Shown: piece after piece, positions 1 to 11,653 of the stretch
How positions within the stretch are numbered: the first letter of the stretch is position 1
Layout of the letters: each line of letters begins with the position of its first letter
Assembly: GCA_026002855.1 (NCBI GenBank)
Contig: BPGD01000001.1
Span: 2,798,001 to 2,862,000 of the forward strand
DNA from: Bryobacteraceae bacterium
Lineage (GTDB): Bacteria > Acidobacteriota > Terriglobia > Bryobacterales > Bryobacteraceae
Reading direction: 5' to 3'
Length of the DNA stretch: 64,000 nt
The notes under the pieces: model-generated
The model's input: the letters and a program-made list of their open reading frames with translations, nothing else
Databases searched by the model: none
What the model was told of the DNA's origin: nothing
Made by a program: the position numbers and the translations under genes

Positions 1-754
1 CAGCTTTGTCGAGAAGGCTGCTCCACACATTGGCCGCGACGGGCTGCTGGACCTGTACGGGCTGCCCTATGCTTACCTGGAGACGGTACCGCTGGGGCCG
101 CTTTCCTCGGCGCGGTTCGACAACGCGGCGATGGCGCTCCAGAGCGCGCTGGGGCCTCGGCCGGAGCGGATCGCAGTGCTCAGGGCCGAGGCGGCCGGGC
201 GGTTTGTGCGCGCCGTCCGCGTGCGTCTGGAGGCGGACTGGCCAGGCCTGTGGTCCATCGAGGAGATCAGGCTCGAATGGCGCTCTCGCCGCATCCCGGT
301 CTCCACCCTCTGGCTCCTGAATGCCCGGCCCAACGCGGGCGATGCGTGGCTCGCCCTGGACGGCAACCCGGCCACACGGTGGTTCACCTGGGACGACGCC
401 CGCGCAGGCGCCTGGTGGGAACTGCGTTTCGCGCGGCCGCGCCCGCTGGATGCCATCGTGATCCGCACGCTGGACGCACAGCCACGGCCGCCGGTGTCGC
501 TGCGGGTGCAGACGCTCGACCGCCGATGGGAGGATCTCACGGCGGGACTGGAGAGGACGGCAGTGGAACGCCGCCTCTGGCGGAAGCAAGCCGTGCGCTT
601 CCTCCAGTCGCTCGGGATCCGCTGGATTGCGGTTGCGACGTGGTCGGACGGCTACGGCGCCATCGGGCGCTCCATGATGTCGCTGCCGGCGGCCTGGGGC
701 GTCGAGCCCGTGCTGGTTGAAAAGGGAATCGTGCTGTTCCGAATCCGCGATTAA
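1..754 (+). CDS. C-terminal part of a protein with an F5/8-type (discoidin-like) domain
   Basis: The reading frame is open from the first complete codon at base 2 and ends at TAA 752-754, so the N-terminus lies outside the window; about 250 residues are visible. The central part (NPATRWFTWDDARAGAWW followed by a beta-rich stretch) resembles the discoidin/F5-8C fold, in which a conserved Trp/Arg segment precedes strands that bind carbohydrate or cell-surface ligands. No catalytic motif is visible. It may be the periplasmic tail of a membrane glycosyltransferase, since such tails occur in this phylum, but that is a guess. Its TAA shares the sequence TTAA with the stop of the convergent reductase gene. 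Confidence 0.6.
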   Translation, partial: SFVEKAAPHIGRDGLLDLYGLPYAYLETVPLGPLSSARFDNAAMALQSALGPRPERIAVLRAEAAGRFVRAVRVRLEADWPGLWSIEEIRLEWRSRRIPVSTLWLLNARPNAGDAWLALDGNPATRWFTWDDARAGAWWELRFARPRPLDAIVIRTLDAQPRPPVSLRVQTLDRRWEDLTAGLERTAVERRLWRKQAVRFLQSLGIRWIAVATWSDGYGAIGRSMMSLPAAWGVEPVLVEKGIVLFRIRD

Positions 755-1749
755 CCCGGCCCGGAGGCAAGGCGTGCGGCGATGGCGTCGGCGATCCGCT
801 CCCCGTGGAAGCGCCCGTTTTCGATGAAGATCTCGTTGGTGTGCATGCCGGCGACGATCACCCCGGCCAGGTACACTCCGGGCCGCTCGCTTTCGAGCGT
901 CTCAGGATTCACCCGCGGCCGCTGCGTCTCCGGATCGAAAAGGATGCCGTGGCGCGAAAGAAATTCCGTGTCAGGATGATAGCCCGTCAGGGCAAAAACG
1001 AAATCATTTTTGATCGTTACCGGGCCACCTGGCGTCGATAAAACGACGGAATCAGGCAAAATTTCCTGCACCGTTGTCCGGAAATACGCCCTGATTTCCC
1101 CGTTCTTGATGCGGTTTTCTATGTCCGGGCGGATCCAGTACTTGATGCTGTCGCTGAGACGCTCGCGGCGGTGGACCAGCGTGACCCGCGCGCCGGCCCG
1201 GTACAGCTCCAGGGCGGCAATGGCGGCGGAGTTCTTTCCGCCGACCACGAGGACGTCCTGGTCAAAGCAGGAATAAGGTTCGCGGTAGTAGTGGGTCACC
1301 TTGGGCAGCTCCTCGCCGGGCACGCCGAGCAGATTGGGGCGGTCATAGTAGCCGGTGGCGAGGACGACGAAGCGGCTCAGATACTCGTGCTCGCGCCCGA
1401 AGCGGTCCCGGGTGCGGACAAGGAAGGCTCCTGGGCTTCCCTCGAAGCCGAGCACAGGCTCGTACTGATGAATGTCCAGATCGTAGGACTGCGCCACGCG
1501 CCGGTAGTACTTAAGCGCCTCGATGCGCACCGGCTTCTCGCCCAGGCAGGTCATCGGAATGCCGCCGATCTCGAGCAGCTCGGGCGTCGTAAAGAAGACC
1601 ATGTTGGTCGGATAGTTGACCAGTGAGTTGGTGACGCAGCCCTTGTCATAAAGACGCGCGCGCAGCCCTCGCTTCTTGAGTTCGATGCCGCAGGCGAGCC
1701 CGGTGGGGCCTGCGCCCACGACGATCGCATCGAGCACGTCCGCCTGCAT
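751..1749 (-). CDS. ypdA: YpdA-like FAD/NAD(P)H oxidoreductase (putative bacillithiol disulfide reductase)
   Basis: This 332-residue flavoprotein starts at ATG 1747-1749, 7 bases after the alaS stop, so the two are probably co-transcribed. An N-terminal FAD-binding Rossmann motif (VGAGPTGLACG, residues 11-21) and a second nucleotide-binding motif (VVGGKNSA, about 168-175) are present. There is no CxxC redox pair, which separates it from thioredoxin reductase and fits the YpdA family. YpdA proteins reduce bacillithiol disulfide with NADPH, and bacillithiol synthesis is known from several phyla including Acidobacteria. No bsh genes lie in the window, so the substrate is inferred. Family placement is good; the exact substrate is uncertain. 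Confidence 0.8.
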   Translation of the reverse strand: MQADVLDAIVVGAGPTGLACGIELKKRGLRARLYDKGCVTNSLVNYPTNMVFFTTPELLEIGGIPMTCLGEKPVRIEALKYYRRVAQSYDLDIHQYEPVLGFEGSPGAFLVRTRDRFGREHEYLSRFVVLATGYYDRPNLLGVPGEELPKVTHYYREPYSCFDQDVLVVGGKNSAAIAALELYRAGARVTLVHRRERLSDSIKYWIRPDIENRIKNGEIRAYFRTTVQEILPDSVVLSTPGGPVTIKNDFVFALTGYHPDTEFLSRHGILFDPETQRPRVNPETLESERPGVYLAGVIVAGMHTNEIFIENGRFHGERIADAIAARLASGPG

Positions 1750-1756
1750 TCCTGCC

Positions 1757-4394
<2,638 letters not shown>

Positions 4395-4399
<5 letters not shown>

Positions 4400-4413
4400 A
4401 TTCTTATTGTGAC
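4395..4413 (-). promoter_or_regulatory. inverted repeat over the alaS start codon
   Basis: GTCACA (4395-4400) and TGTGAC (4408-4413) form a perfect 6-base inverted repeat with a 7-base spacer, and the GTG start codon of alaS (4397-4399) lies inside one arm. In the mRNA this could be a hairpin limiting initiation; as DNA it could bind a dimeric regulator. Function is inferred only. Confidence 0.3.
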
Positions 4414-4450
4414 ACAGGGGTTCCGCGCGGCCTTCGCATGCGGACTCCGG

Positions 4451-4488
4451 AAAAACGAAGCGGGCGGGGCCGCTGCGGCCCCGCCCGC
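4451..4488 (-). terminator. intrinsic terminator of TonB receptor 1
   Basis: A 13-bp GC-rich stem (4460-4472 paired with 4476-4488) closes a 3-base loop. Reading on the minus strand, it is followed directly by TTCGTTTTT. It lies between the receptor stop at 4512 and the alaS start at 4399, so it should stop receptor transcripts before alaS. This is the clearest rho-independent terminator in the window. Confidence 0.85.
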
Positions 4489-4511
4489 CGGATGAGGCTC
4501 CGCGCTGCGGA

Positions 4512-7500
4512 TCAGAACTCGTAGCGGAGCGCAAATTGCATGACACGAGGCAGAGTCAGCGTATCGGTATATCGGCCGAAGGAGCCGACATCACCGAGGC
4601 TGATGCTGGCCGAGAGCGGGTCAAAGCGCACGCTATTGGTGACATTGAAGACTTCCCACCGCAATTGAACGCTTTGCCGTTCCGTGACGTGGAATCGTTT
4701 CATCAGTCCGGCGTCGATGTTGAAGTTCCCGTCGCCGCGGATGATGTTGCGGCTGCCGGCCTGGCCGGGCAGCGTGTAATCGAAAGCGAGGACCGCTTTG
4801 GACGGATCCTGGAAGATGTTGACGCCCGGTTTGCCGCCCGGCGGCGCCGGCGCGTTCTTGTTTGTGCCGTCTTCGAACTTGCCGACCGGGGTCGCGTAAC
4901 CAGTGATGTTCCAGTTGGTTGGCCAGAAACGGCCATTGCCGGCCGAGGTGGGCAGGCCGGAAGAGACGCGGAACAGACCGCTGATCTGCCAGCCGCCGAT
5001 CAGAAGATCCAGGGCGCGACTCTGGTTTGCCCAGCGCCTGCCGCGGCCGAAGGGCAGGTTGTAGACCCAGTTGGCGTTGGCCTGATGGCGGCTGTCGTAA
5101 TCGGAAACGGCCCGGAACTGGCGCCGGTTGAAGGCGTTGATGATGACGCCCTGAGTGGCAGTGGAGATCTCCGGCGTCGAAGCCATGTCAATCGACTTCG
5201 ACAGAGTGTAATTGAGCTCCACCTGATCACCGTTGGTCCAGCGCTTCCTGGCCGTGAGCTGAAAGGCGTGGTAATTTCCGAAGCCGATCGAGCGGAGCGT
5301 GCGCAGGTAGCTGTACTGACGATTGAACATCGTGTACGGGCCAGTGCGCGCACAGCCGGGGTAGCAGAAGACGTCGGCCAGGTAGAGGGCGTAAGTGTAG
5401 TCGGGAGCGTTGTCACGATAGTTTTCATACATGGCCTGAGTGGCCGTCAGCCCGCCGCCGGCGGCCTCAGGGAACATGTTTTCCCAGAAAGGAATCCTGG
5501 GCACCTGTGCGGTGGGCGTGTCGGCGCGGGCGAGCAACGCCAGCTGCGTGGCCGCCTCGAAGTAGCGCATGCCCGAGGCCGGGTCGCGCAGGTTGGTCGG
5601 CATTGCGATGTCCTCGCTGGTCAGCGACCGCCGGGAGAGCCGGCCGACGTAAGACGTCTGTACGAAGAACCCTCCGCGGAACTCGCGAGCGACAGCGAAG
5701 TTCATGTTCATGGTGTATGGGAACTTCAGCTGGTCGTCCTGGCTGTTGATGATCGCGAAGGCGTCAGGAGCGCGGGCCGGGAATCCGCCCGGAGGTGCTG
5801 GCAGCAGCAGCCCGGCCGGAATCGTCGTGAAATCAACGAACCGGGGCGCGGTGGCCAGAGACAGACGAGCTGAGGGATTGGTGAGCTGGGTGGTGAGTCC
5901 GAGCGCCGAGTTGTCGTAATTGACCATCAGGCCCGAACCCATTGCGTCATAGTACATCCCAAAGCCTGCGCGGACCGAGGTCTGCTGATCCGGCGACCAG
6001 GCAATGGCCACGCGCGGTGCAAAGTTCCTCTTGTGGAATGGATAGATGTCCCGTCCCCCGGGCTGCTCTTTCAGGATGTACGTGACGGGCCGGACCTCGT
6101 CCTGCGAGCGGCCTTCATCGGCCAGCCGCACACGGTCGTTGAACCACTCGTTGAGAGGCTGCTCGGAGACCGTCTGATAGCCGTCCCGTTCATAGACGGG
6201 CGGCATCAGCGACCAGCGGAGGCCATAGGTGACCGTCAGGTTCGGGAGCACGCGCCAGGTGTCCATGGCGTAGAGTTCGTACTCCTCCGCCTGGAAGTTG
6301 CGGATCACAGGCGTGCCGACGGGAAAAACGCTGCCATCCTTGCCATACACGTAGCGGGCATTGCCCTGGCTGACAACGCCCATTACCGCCATGGCCGCGT
6401 CGCGCCAGGAGATGCGGAACGTGGGAAGCATGTCAGGGAAGGGAGTATTCAGCTGCGCCCCGCTATTGGTAAGCCAGCTGGAATTTGTGCTGGCGTCCGG
6501 GAACGAGTTGGCGTAGTTGACCCGGTTGTTGCGGATCAGGCGGATCTGCGTGCCGAACTTGAACTCATGCCGCCGCTGAGTCCAGCTAAAATCGTTGCTG
6601 AAAGTGTGAACCGGATTGCGGCGGATGAAAGGCCGCTGCGTCCCCCGGATTGTGCTGAGACCCCGGAAGGAAACGAAGGGCTCAAGCAGGATCCCCGTGT
6701 TTTCCAGGCTGACTCGCGTGATGCCGTAGCGGAAGACGTTGACCATGGTGGGCGACAGCACGCTGTTGAGGCCGAAAGCGAGTCCCTTGCTGTTGTTGAG
6801 GTTCGTGTTGTTGGGCGGCAGACCCGGGAACTGGGGCGCGTCCCGGAAAACGTCATCCTGGAAATTGCCGCGGACAAACACCTGATGTTTGTTGGAGCGG
6901 TCCACGTACCAGTCCAGCCGGCTGATCCAGGTGTGGTAGTCAAGCGTGATCGGCGCGTTAAAGCGGAAGCCGGACGTGTTCAGGGAGTCGCCCGCAGTGG
7001 CCTCATTCGGCAGCGGGTACTGACGCAGGATGGCAAGGGCGCCCTGGCTGGGGCCGATGCCGAGAGGATCAACGCGACTGGCCAGTTCCTGTGGCGTCAC
7101 GACCGCGATGCTGCCGTCGCGTCGAACATATTTGAGAATGCCGTTGCGCATGTCGGCCGTCGGCACGGTGCGCAGGATGCTGTCCTCGCGCCGGTCTTTG
7201 CGGCCCTCATAGTTGCCGAACAGGAACAGCCGGTTCTTGATCAGAGGCCCGCCAATGGCGGCGCCGTAAATGTTCCGGTTCAGCTTCTGCAAGGGGATTC
7301 CCTTCGGAAACTGCTCGCTGACCGCGGAGTTGTTGAAGAAGCTGTTGGCGTTTGTGGCCTTGTTGCGAAGGAAGTGGTACAGGGCTCCATGCAGCTCGTT
7401 GGTTCCGCTCTTGGTGACGAGGGCGATCTGCGCCCCGGAGCTGCGGCCCATGTCAGCGTTGGCGTTCGTAGTGACCACGCGAAATTCCTGCACCGAATCC

Positions 7501-8141
7501 AGCGTCACGCGCAGCACGCTCGTAAACGGGTCGCGGTTCTGCTGGTCATTCACGTCCACGCCATCCAGCGTGACATTTGCCTGGTCGCTCTTGCCTCCGT
7601 TGACGTTGCCGCCTCGATAACTGTTCGGCAGATTGTCACCTGCATAGGTAACGCCCGGCTGAAGAGCCAGCAGACCGACCACGTTTCGGGCTTCGAAGGG
7701 AAGCTGAAGGATGGGTTTCGTCCCGAAAGCGTTGCCCACGGTGGCGTCCACCGTATTGATCTGCGTTGCTTCCGCGGAAACCGAGATGGTCTCACTGACG
7801 GAACCGAGCTCCAGCCTCACCGGCACCGTCGTGGGTGTGTTCACCAGCAGCCGGACGCCGTCCACTGTCGCCGCGGCGAAGCCCGCTGCCGAGACGCGCA
7901 GCCGGTAATTGCCAGGCACGATCTGTGGAAAGAGGTAAATGCCGCTTGAATCGGTAACCGTCTCGCGGCTCACGCCGGTATCAAGATTGATCGCCTCGAC
8001 CTTCGCCCCCACAACGACCGCCCCCGTTGGGTCCGTGACCGTCCCCGAGAGTTGGGTCAGGCCCTGGGCGAAAACCGCTGCCAGAGCGAAAGACAAAGCG
8101 ACCACCATTCGCAAAAGTCGTGTCACGCTGTCACCTCTCAT
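4512..8141 (-). CDS. TonB-dependent receptor with carboxypeptidase-regulatory-like domain (Oar-like), receptor 1
   Basis: This 1209-residue outer-membrane protein has a signal peptide (about residues 1-26, ending FAQ). A carboxypeptidase-regulatory-like domain follows (about 30-115; LSGTVTDPTGAVVVGAKV), then a plug region (about 120-260; LDGVDVNDQQNRDPF) and a long beta-barrel ending in the terminal Phe typical of outer-membrane proteins. Such receptors are greatly expanded in Acidobacteria and probably take up oligosaccharides or peptides; the ligand cannot be read from sequence. It is a single-gene unit with its own terminator. ATG 8139-8141 has an AGAGGA-like site; an internal GTG four codons later, preceded by GAGGTG, is an alternative start. 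Confidence 0.92.
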   Translation of the reverse strand: MRGDSVTRLLRMVVALSFALAAVFAQGLTQLSGTVTDPTGAVVVGAKVEAINLDTGVSRETVTDSSGIYLFPQIVPGNYRLRVSAAGFAAATVDGVRLLVNTPTTVPVRLELGSVSETISVSAEATQINTVDATVGNAFGTKPILQLPFEARNVVGLLALQPGVTYAGDNLPNSYRGGNVNGGKSDQANVTLDGVDVNDQQNRDPFTSVLRVTLDSVQEFRVVTTNANADMGRSSGAQIALVTKSGTNELHGALYHFLRNKATNANSFFNNSAVSEQFPKGIPLQKLNRNIYGAAIGGPLIKNRLFLFGNYEGRKDRREDSILRTVPTADMRNGILKYVRRDGSIAVVTPQELASRVDPLGIGPSQGALAILRQYPLPNEATAGDSLNTSGFRFNAPITLDYHTWISRLDWYVDRSNKHQVFVRGNFQDDVFRDAPQFPGLPPNNTNLNNSKGLAFGLNSVLSPTMVNVFRYGITRVSLENTGILLEPFVSFRGLSTIRGTQRPFIRRNPVHTFSNDFSWTQRRHEFKFGTQIRLIRNNRVNYANSFPDASTNSSWLTNSGAQLNTPFPDMLPTFRISWRDAAMAVMGVVSQGNARYVYGKDGSVFPVGTPVIRNFQAEEYELYAMDTWRVLPNLTVTYGLRWSLMPPVYERDGYQTVSEQPLNEWFNDRVRLADEGRSQDEVRPVTYILKEQPGGRDIYPFHKRNFAPRVAIAWSPDQQTSVRAGFGMYYDAMGSGLMVNYDNSALGLTTQLTNPSARLSLATAPRFVDFTTIPAGLLLPAPPGGFPARAPDAFAIINSQDDQLKFPYTMNMNFAVAREFRGGFFVQTSYVGRLSRRSLTSEDIAMPTNLRDPASGMRYFEAATQLALLARADTPTAQVPRIPFWENMFPEAAGGGLTATQAMYENYRDNAPDYTYALYLADVFCYPGCARTGPYTMFNRQYSYLRTLRSIGFGNYHAFQLTARKRWTNGDQVELNYTLSKSIDMASTPEISTATQGVIINAFNRRQFRAVSDYDSRHQANANWVYNLPFGRGRRWANQSRALDLLIGGWQISGLFRVSSGLPTSAGNGRFWPTNWNITGYATPVGKFEDGTNKNAPAPPGGKPGVNIFQDPSKAVLAFDYTLPGQAGSRNIIRGDGNFNIDAGLMKRFHVTERQSVQLRWEVFNVTNSVRFDPLSASISLGDVGSFGRYTDTLTLPRVMQFALRYEF

Positions 8142-8350
8142 TCGGAGTATCCTCTTCGACGGGTTGTAGGACAGCAGCCGTGTCCGCCAAGGTCAGGGCC
8201 TCTGTCCCATGCTGCTCACCCCTGGGCTGGCTCACTCGGCCAGCCTGTATTACAAACGGTACTTTCTTCAATCTGCCCCAAGCTGCGGGAATTTGCAAGA
8301 GGTTCTTGAGTGTGGCTGGGTGGAAGGGAAACCTGGCCGCCCCCGCGGGA

Positions 8351-9052
8351 TCATGCAGCCGTGTTTGTGCTGATGTCCCGCACAATCCTCGCCGCGGCTT
8401 CGCGCGGATCGGCGGCCCGCGTGACCTCCCGGCCCACAACCAGATAATCCGCCCCCGCGGCCAGCGCTTCGGCCGGCGTGGCCACGCGCTTCTGGTCATG
8501 TGCGGCCGCGCCGGCGCTGCGGACGCCCGGCGTCACCAGCAGCCGCTCCGGGCCGGCCAGCGCCCGCATCCGCCGCGCCTCCAGGGGGGAGCAGACGAAC
8601 CCCTGCGCCCCGGCCTCCAGTCCACGGGCTGCGAGCCACAGCGCGTGTTCGCCGGGTGTTCGTCCGGCAATCCCCAGGTCCTCCAAATCGCCCTGGTCGA
8701 AGCTGGTAAGCACCGTGACGGCCAGGATCTTTGTTTCCGATCCCCGCACCCCCTCCACGGCCGCGCGGATCACCTGCGGAACGCAATGCACCGTGAGAAG
8801 CGATACGCCCAGCCCGGCAGCGCGCGCGGCGGCGCGGCGCACCGTCTCGCCGATGTCATACATCTTCAGGTCGAGGAAGACACGCTTGCCCGCTGCCCGA
8901 AGGTCGCGCACGATGGCAGGCCCCTCGGCAGTGAACAGCTCAAGTCCGACCTTGTAGAAGGACACGAGTTCCCCACACTGCTCCACCAGGCGCAAGGCGG
9001 CGGCGCGGTCCTCGACGTCGAGGGCGACAATCAGGGGATTGCGCTGGATCAT
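8351..9052 (-). CDS. pyrF: orotidine 5'-phosphate decarboxylase
   Basis: The 233-residue product decarboxylates OMP to UMP in the last step of de novo pyrimidine synthesis. It is a compact TIM barrel. The catalytic tetrad segment reads LDLKMYDI, giving D61, K63 and D66, and the phosphate-binding arginine appears near the end in VVGREVT. Length matches the bacterial family. Its ATG overlaps the selD stop as ATGA (9049-9052), indicating translational coupling with selD, an unusual partner. About 210 bases without a gene separate it from TonB receptor 1 downstream. Confidence 0.95.
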   Translation of the reverse strand: MIQRNPLIVALDVEDRAAALRLVEQCGELVSFYKVGLELFTAEGPAIVRDLRAAGKRVFLDLKMYDIGETVRRAAARAAGLGVSLLTVHCVPQVIRAAVEGVRGSETKILAVTVLTSFDQGDLEDLGIAGRTPGEHALWLAARGLEAGAQGFVCSPLEARRMRALAGPERLLVTPGVRSAGAAAHDQKRVATPAEALAAGADYLVVGREVTRAADPREAAARIVRDISTNTAA

Positions 9053-10029
9053 ATCACTCTCAGTGGTTTTTCGCGACGTTCGACCACGCGGCCGATCACA
9101 AGGCCCTGGGCCTTTTCCGGCGCCATGGACAGAAGCAGCCCGCCTGAGGTCTGCGGGTCATAGAGCAATGCCTCCACTACCATGGGAAGTTCGCGGCAGA
9201 ATTCGACGGCGCAGGAGATGAACTCACGATTGTTGTTCAGGCCGCCGGGGATGGCGCCCTGGCGGGCGTAGTCGAGCGCGCCGGGAAGGAATTCGAGGCG
9301 GTCCGTTTCGATTTCAAGCGTCACGCCGGAGGCCAGCGCCATTTCGCGGGCGTGCCCTAGCAGGCCGAAGCCGGTGATGTCCGTGCAGCCGTGGGGCTCG
9401 CCCTCGAAGCGGTTCAGACGGCACATGGAAGCCACCGCCGCCTCGACATGCGCCGGGTCGGCGATGCCGCGCTTGAGCGCCGTTCCGATGACGCCGGTGC
9501 CCAGGGGTTTGGTGAGCACGAGCACGTCGCCCGGGCGCGCGCCGGCGTTGGTCCAGATCCTGTCGGGATGCACGATGCCGGTCACCGCGTAGCCGAACTT
9601 CATCTCGTCATCGCTCACGGAGTGGCCGCCGAGGACGGCGCAGCCCGCCTCAATCATCGCCTCGGCGCCGCCCCGGAGGATCTCTTCCAGATCCTCGAGG
9701 TCGCCCTTGGCAGGGTAGGCCAGGATGGAGAGCGCGGTGAGCGGGCGCGCGCCCATGGCGTAGATATCGGACAGGGCGTTGGCGGCGGCGATGCGGCCAA
9801 AGGTGAAAGGGTCATCGACAATGGGCGTGAAGAAATCCACGGTCTGCACGAGGGCGCACTCCGGGCTCAGCCGGTAGACGCCTGCGTCGTCGCAGGTGTC
9901 GAAACCGACCAGCACGTTCGGATCAGAAAGGCGCGGGATGCGCGGCAGAACCGTGTCCAAAACCTTTGGACTCAGCTTGGACGCTCAACCCGCGGCCTTG
10001 ACATGAGCGGTAAGCTTTTTCACTGACAC
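9049..10029 (-). CDS. selD: selenide, water dikinase (selenophosphate synthetase), selenocysteine-containing; TGA at 9985-9987 read as Sec
   Basis: SelD makes selenophosphate from selenide and ATP, the selenium donor for selenocysteine tRNA. The region from TTG 9960 onward is clearly SelD (TTDFF-type VDFFTPIVDDPFTFGRIAA, GGHSVSDDEMKFGYAVTG, GCTDITGFGLLGHA) but lacks the catalytic N-terminus. Reading upstream through an in-frame TGA (9985-9987) restores it: LTAHVKAAG-U-ASKLSPKVL, with the catalytic residue followed three positions later by Lys, as in the family's Cys/Sec-x-x-Lys motif. Starts are GTG 10027-10029 (an AGGAGG lies 12 bases upstream) or GTG 10021-10023; an in-frame TAA at 10033-10035 blocks anything longer. 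With the first start the product is 326 residues with Sec15 and Lys18. It overlaps pyrF by ATGA. Confidence 0.88.
9955..9982 (-). promoter_or_regulatory. candidate bacterial SECIS stem-loop downstream of the selD TGA
   Basis: Starting two bases after the in-frame TGA, the mRNA can pair GUCCAAG (9982-9976) with UUUGGAC (9961-9955), a 7-pair stem with one G-U. Two further inner pairs would leave an 8-9 base apical loop beginning with G and containing GU. Bacterial SECIS elements sit immediately downstream of the UGA and have G/U in the loop. The fit is plausible but not proven; the loop is rather close to the UGA. Confidence 0.4.
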
Positions 10030-10056
10030 CGCTTACACGCGCCTCCTTTCGTGCTG

Positions 10057-10062
10057 TATGAT
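10057..10062 (+). promoter_or_regulatory. -10 element placed for a leaderless arabinofuranosidase mRNA
   Basis: TATGAT ends 7 bases before ATG 10070-10072, so a start site 7 bases downstream would coincide with the initiation codon. A weak -35 (CTTACA, 10032-10037) is 19 bases upstream. No Shine-Dalgarno sequence precedes the ATG, which supports leaderless initiation. Confidence 0.4.
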
Positions 10063-10069
10063 GACGCCC

Positions 10070-11635
10070 ATGAACCGCCGCACGTTCGTTTCCGCAACGG
10101 CCGCGGCCCTGCTGGCGCCGCGCTCCGGCCGCGCGGCCGAAGGCTCGGCCACGGTGCTCCTGAAAGAACAGATTGGCACAATCAGCCCGCTCGTGCATGG
10201 CCACTTCGTCGAACACCTGGGCGGCGTGGTCTATGACGGCATCTGGGTCGGCGAAAAGTCGAAGATCCCGAACATTGCCGGCATCCGCAAGGCGCTCATT
10301 GAAGACCTGCGCCGCATCCGCGCGCCGCTGTTCCGCTGGCCTGGCGGCTGCTTCGCCGACAGCTACGACTGGCGCGACGGCGTGGGTCCGCGCGAAAAGC
10401 GCCCGAAGCGGCTCAATTTCTGGGCCGGCTCGGAGATGCTGCGCCGGCTGGACAGCCATCCGGCGAAATACGAACCCAACGAATTCGGCACCAACGAATT
10501 CATGCGCTTCGTGCAGGAGGTGGGCGCAAAGCCGTACCTGGCCGCCAACGTGCGCGGCATGACGGCGCGCGAGTTCAACGACTGGGTGGACTACTGCAAC
10601 GCGCCGCTCGGCACAACCACCTGGAGCGAGGTCCGCGGCACCCCGCCCTTCAACGTGGAATTCTGGGGCATCGGCAATGAAAGCTGGGGCTGCGGGGGCG
10701 ACTTCCGGCCCGAAGAGTACGCCGTCGAGTTCCGCCGCTTCACCTCCTGGGTGCCGGGCTTTGGCGTGCCGCTGAAATTCATCCCTTCGGGGCCCAACGG
10801 CGGCGACCTGAACTGGACGCGCGGTTTCTTTGAAGCGCTGGTGCGCAAGAATCCCGGCTTGCTGCGCCGCGTCTGGGGCTGGGCGCTGCACTACTATTGC
10901 GGAACCGCGGGCGGTCCGGTGGAGTTCAACACGGACGAATATTACGAGCTGCTGGGCCGTGCGGTGAGGATGGAACAGCTCATCCGCGACCACTGGACCG
11001 TGATGGGCGAATACGACCGCGAGCACCGCGTGAAGTTCGCCATCGACGAATGGGGCGCCTGGCACAAGGCCGGCAGCGAAGTGGCGCCGCACCACCTTTT
11101 CGGCCAGATCGGCACCATGCGCGATGCGATGGTGGCCGGGCTGACGCTCGACATCTTCCACCGCCATGCCGACAAGGTGGCCATGACCTGCGTGGCCCAG
11201 CTCATCAACTGCATCCACTCGCTCTTCATCGCTCACGAAGACAGGATGCTGCGCACGCCGAATTACCACGTGTTCGATCTTTACAGGGAGCATCAGGAAG
11301 GGATGGCCGTGCGCGCCGTCTTCGCCGCACCGTCGGCGCCGAAGGCGCCGCGCCTGGATGGCTCGGCCTCCCTGCACGAAAAGGACAGGAAACTGGTGTT
11401 GACCTGCACACACGCCGACGCGGCCGAACCGCTGGCGGTGGAGGTGCGGCTGGAGGGCGCAGCCGCGCGGGCGGCGCGCGGGCGCGTGTTGTCCGGCAGG
11501 CCGCAGGACCACAACACGTTCGCCGAGCCGGAGCGCGTCAGGCCGCGCGAGCTGGCCGTGGCGGTCCGCAACGGGCGGCTTGTGTTCGAGCTGCCGCCGT
11601 GCGCCGTGGCTTCGATCCAGGTGGAGCTGGGCTGA
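10070..11635 (+). CDS. GH51 family alpha-L-arabinofuranosidase, exported
   Basis: The 521-residue product removes terminal alpha-L-arabinofuranose from plant polysaccharides such as arabinoxylan or arabinan. The N-terminus MNRRTFVSATAAALLA looks like a short Tat-type signal. The (beta/alpha)8 domain contains FRWPGGCFADSYDWRDGVGP. The acid/base is in FWGIGNESWG (N203, E204) and the nucleophile in KFAIDEWGAW (E327), followed by a C-terminal beta domain. Longer starts at 10058 and 10061 exist, but ATG 10070 gives the signal sequence and agrees with the -10 element. It is divergent from selD with about 40 bases between them. The family is clear; the exact glycan is not. Confidence 0.9.
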   Translation: MNRRTFVSATAAALLAPRSGRAAEGSATVLLKEQIGTISPLVHGHFVEHLGGVVYDGIWVGEKSKIPNIAGIRKALIEDLRRIRAPLFRWPGGCFADSYDWRDGVGPREKRPKRLNFWAGSEMLRRLDSHPAKYEPNEFGTNEFMRFVQEVGAKPYLAANVRGMTAREFNDWVDYCNAPLGTTTWSEVRGTPPFNVEFWGIGNESWGCGGDFRPEEYAVEFRRFTSWVPGFGVPLKFIPSGPNGGDLNWTRGFFEALVRKNPGLLRRVWGWALHYYCGTAGGPVEFNTDEYYELLGRAVRMEQLIRDHWTVMGEYDREHRVKFAIDEWGAWHKAGSEVAPHHLFGQIGTMRDAMVAGLTLDIFHRHADKVAMTCVAQLINCIHSLFIAHEDRMLRTPNYHVFDLYREHQEGMAVRAVFAAPSAPKAPRLDGSASLHEKDRKLVLTCTHADAAEPLAVEVRLEGAAARAARGRVLSGRPQDHNTFAEPERVRPRELAVAVRNGRLVFELPPCAVASIQVELG

Positions 11636-11653
11636 CGCAGCCTGATTTTCGGA

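Noticed and set aside
9049-9960. selD starting at TTG 9958-9960
   Set aside because: That start removes the catalytic residue and Lys; the sequence upstream, read through TGA, matches SelD.
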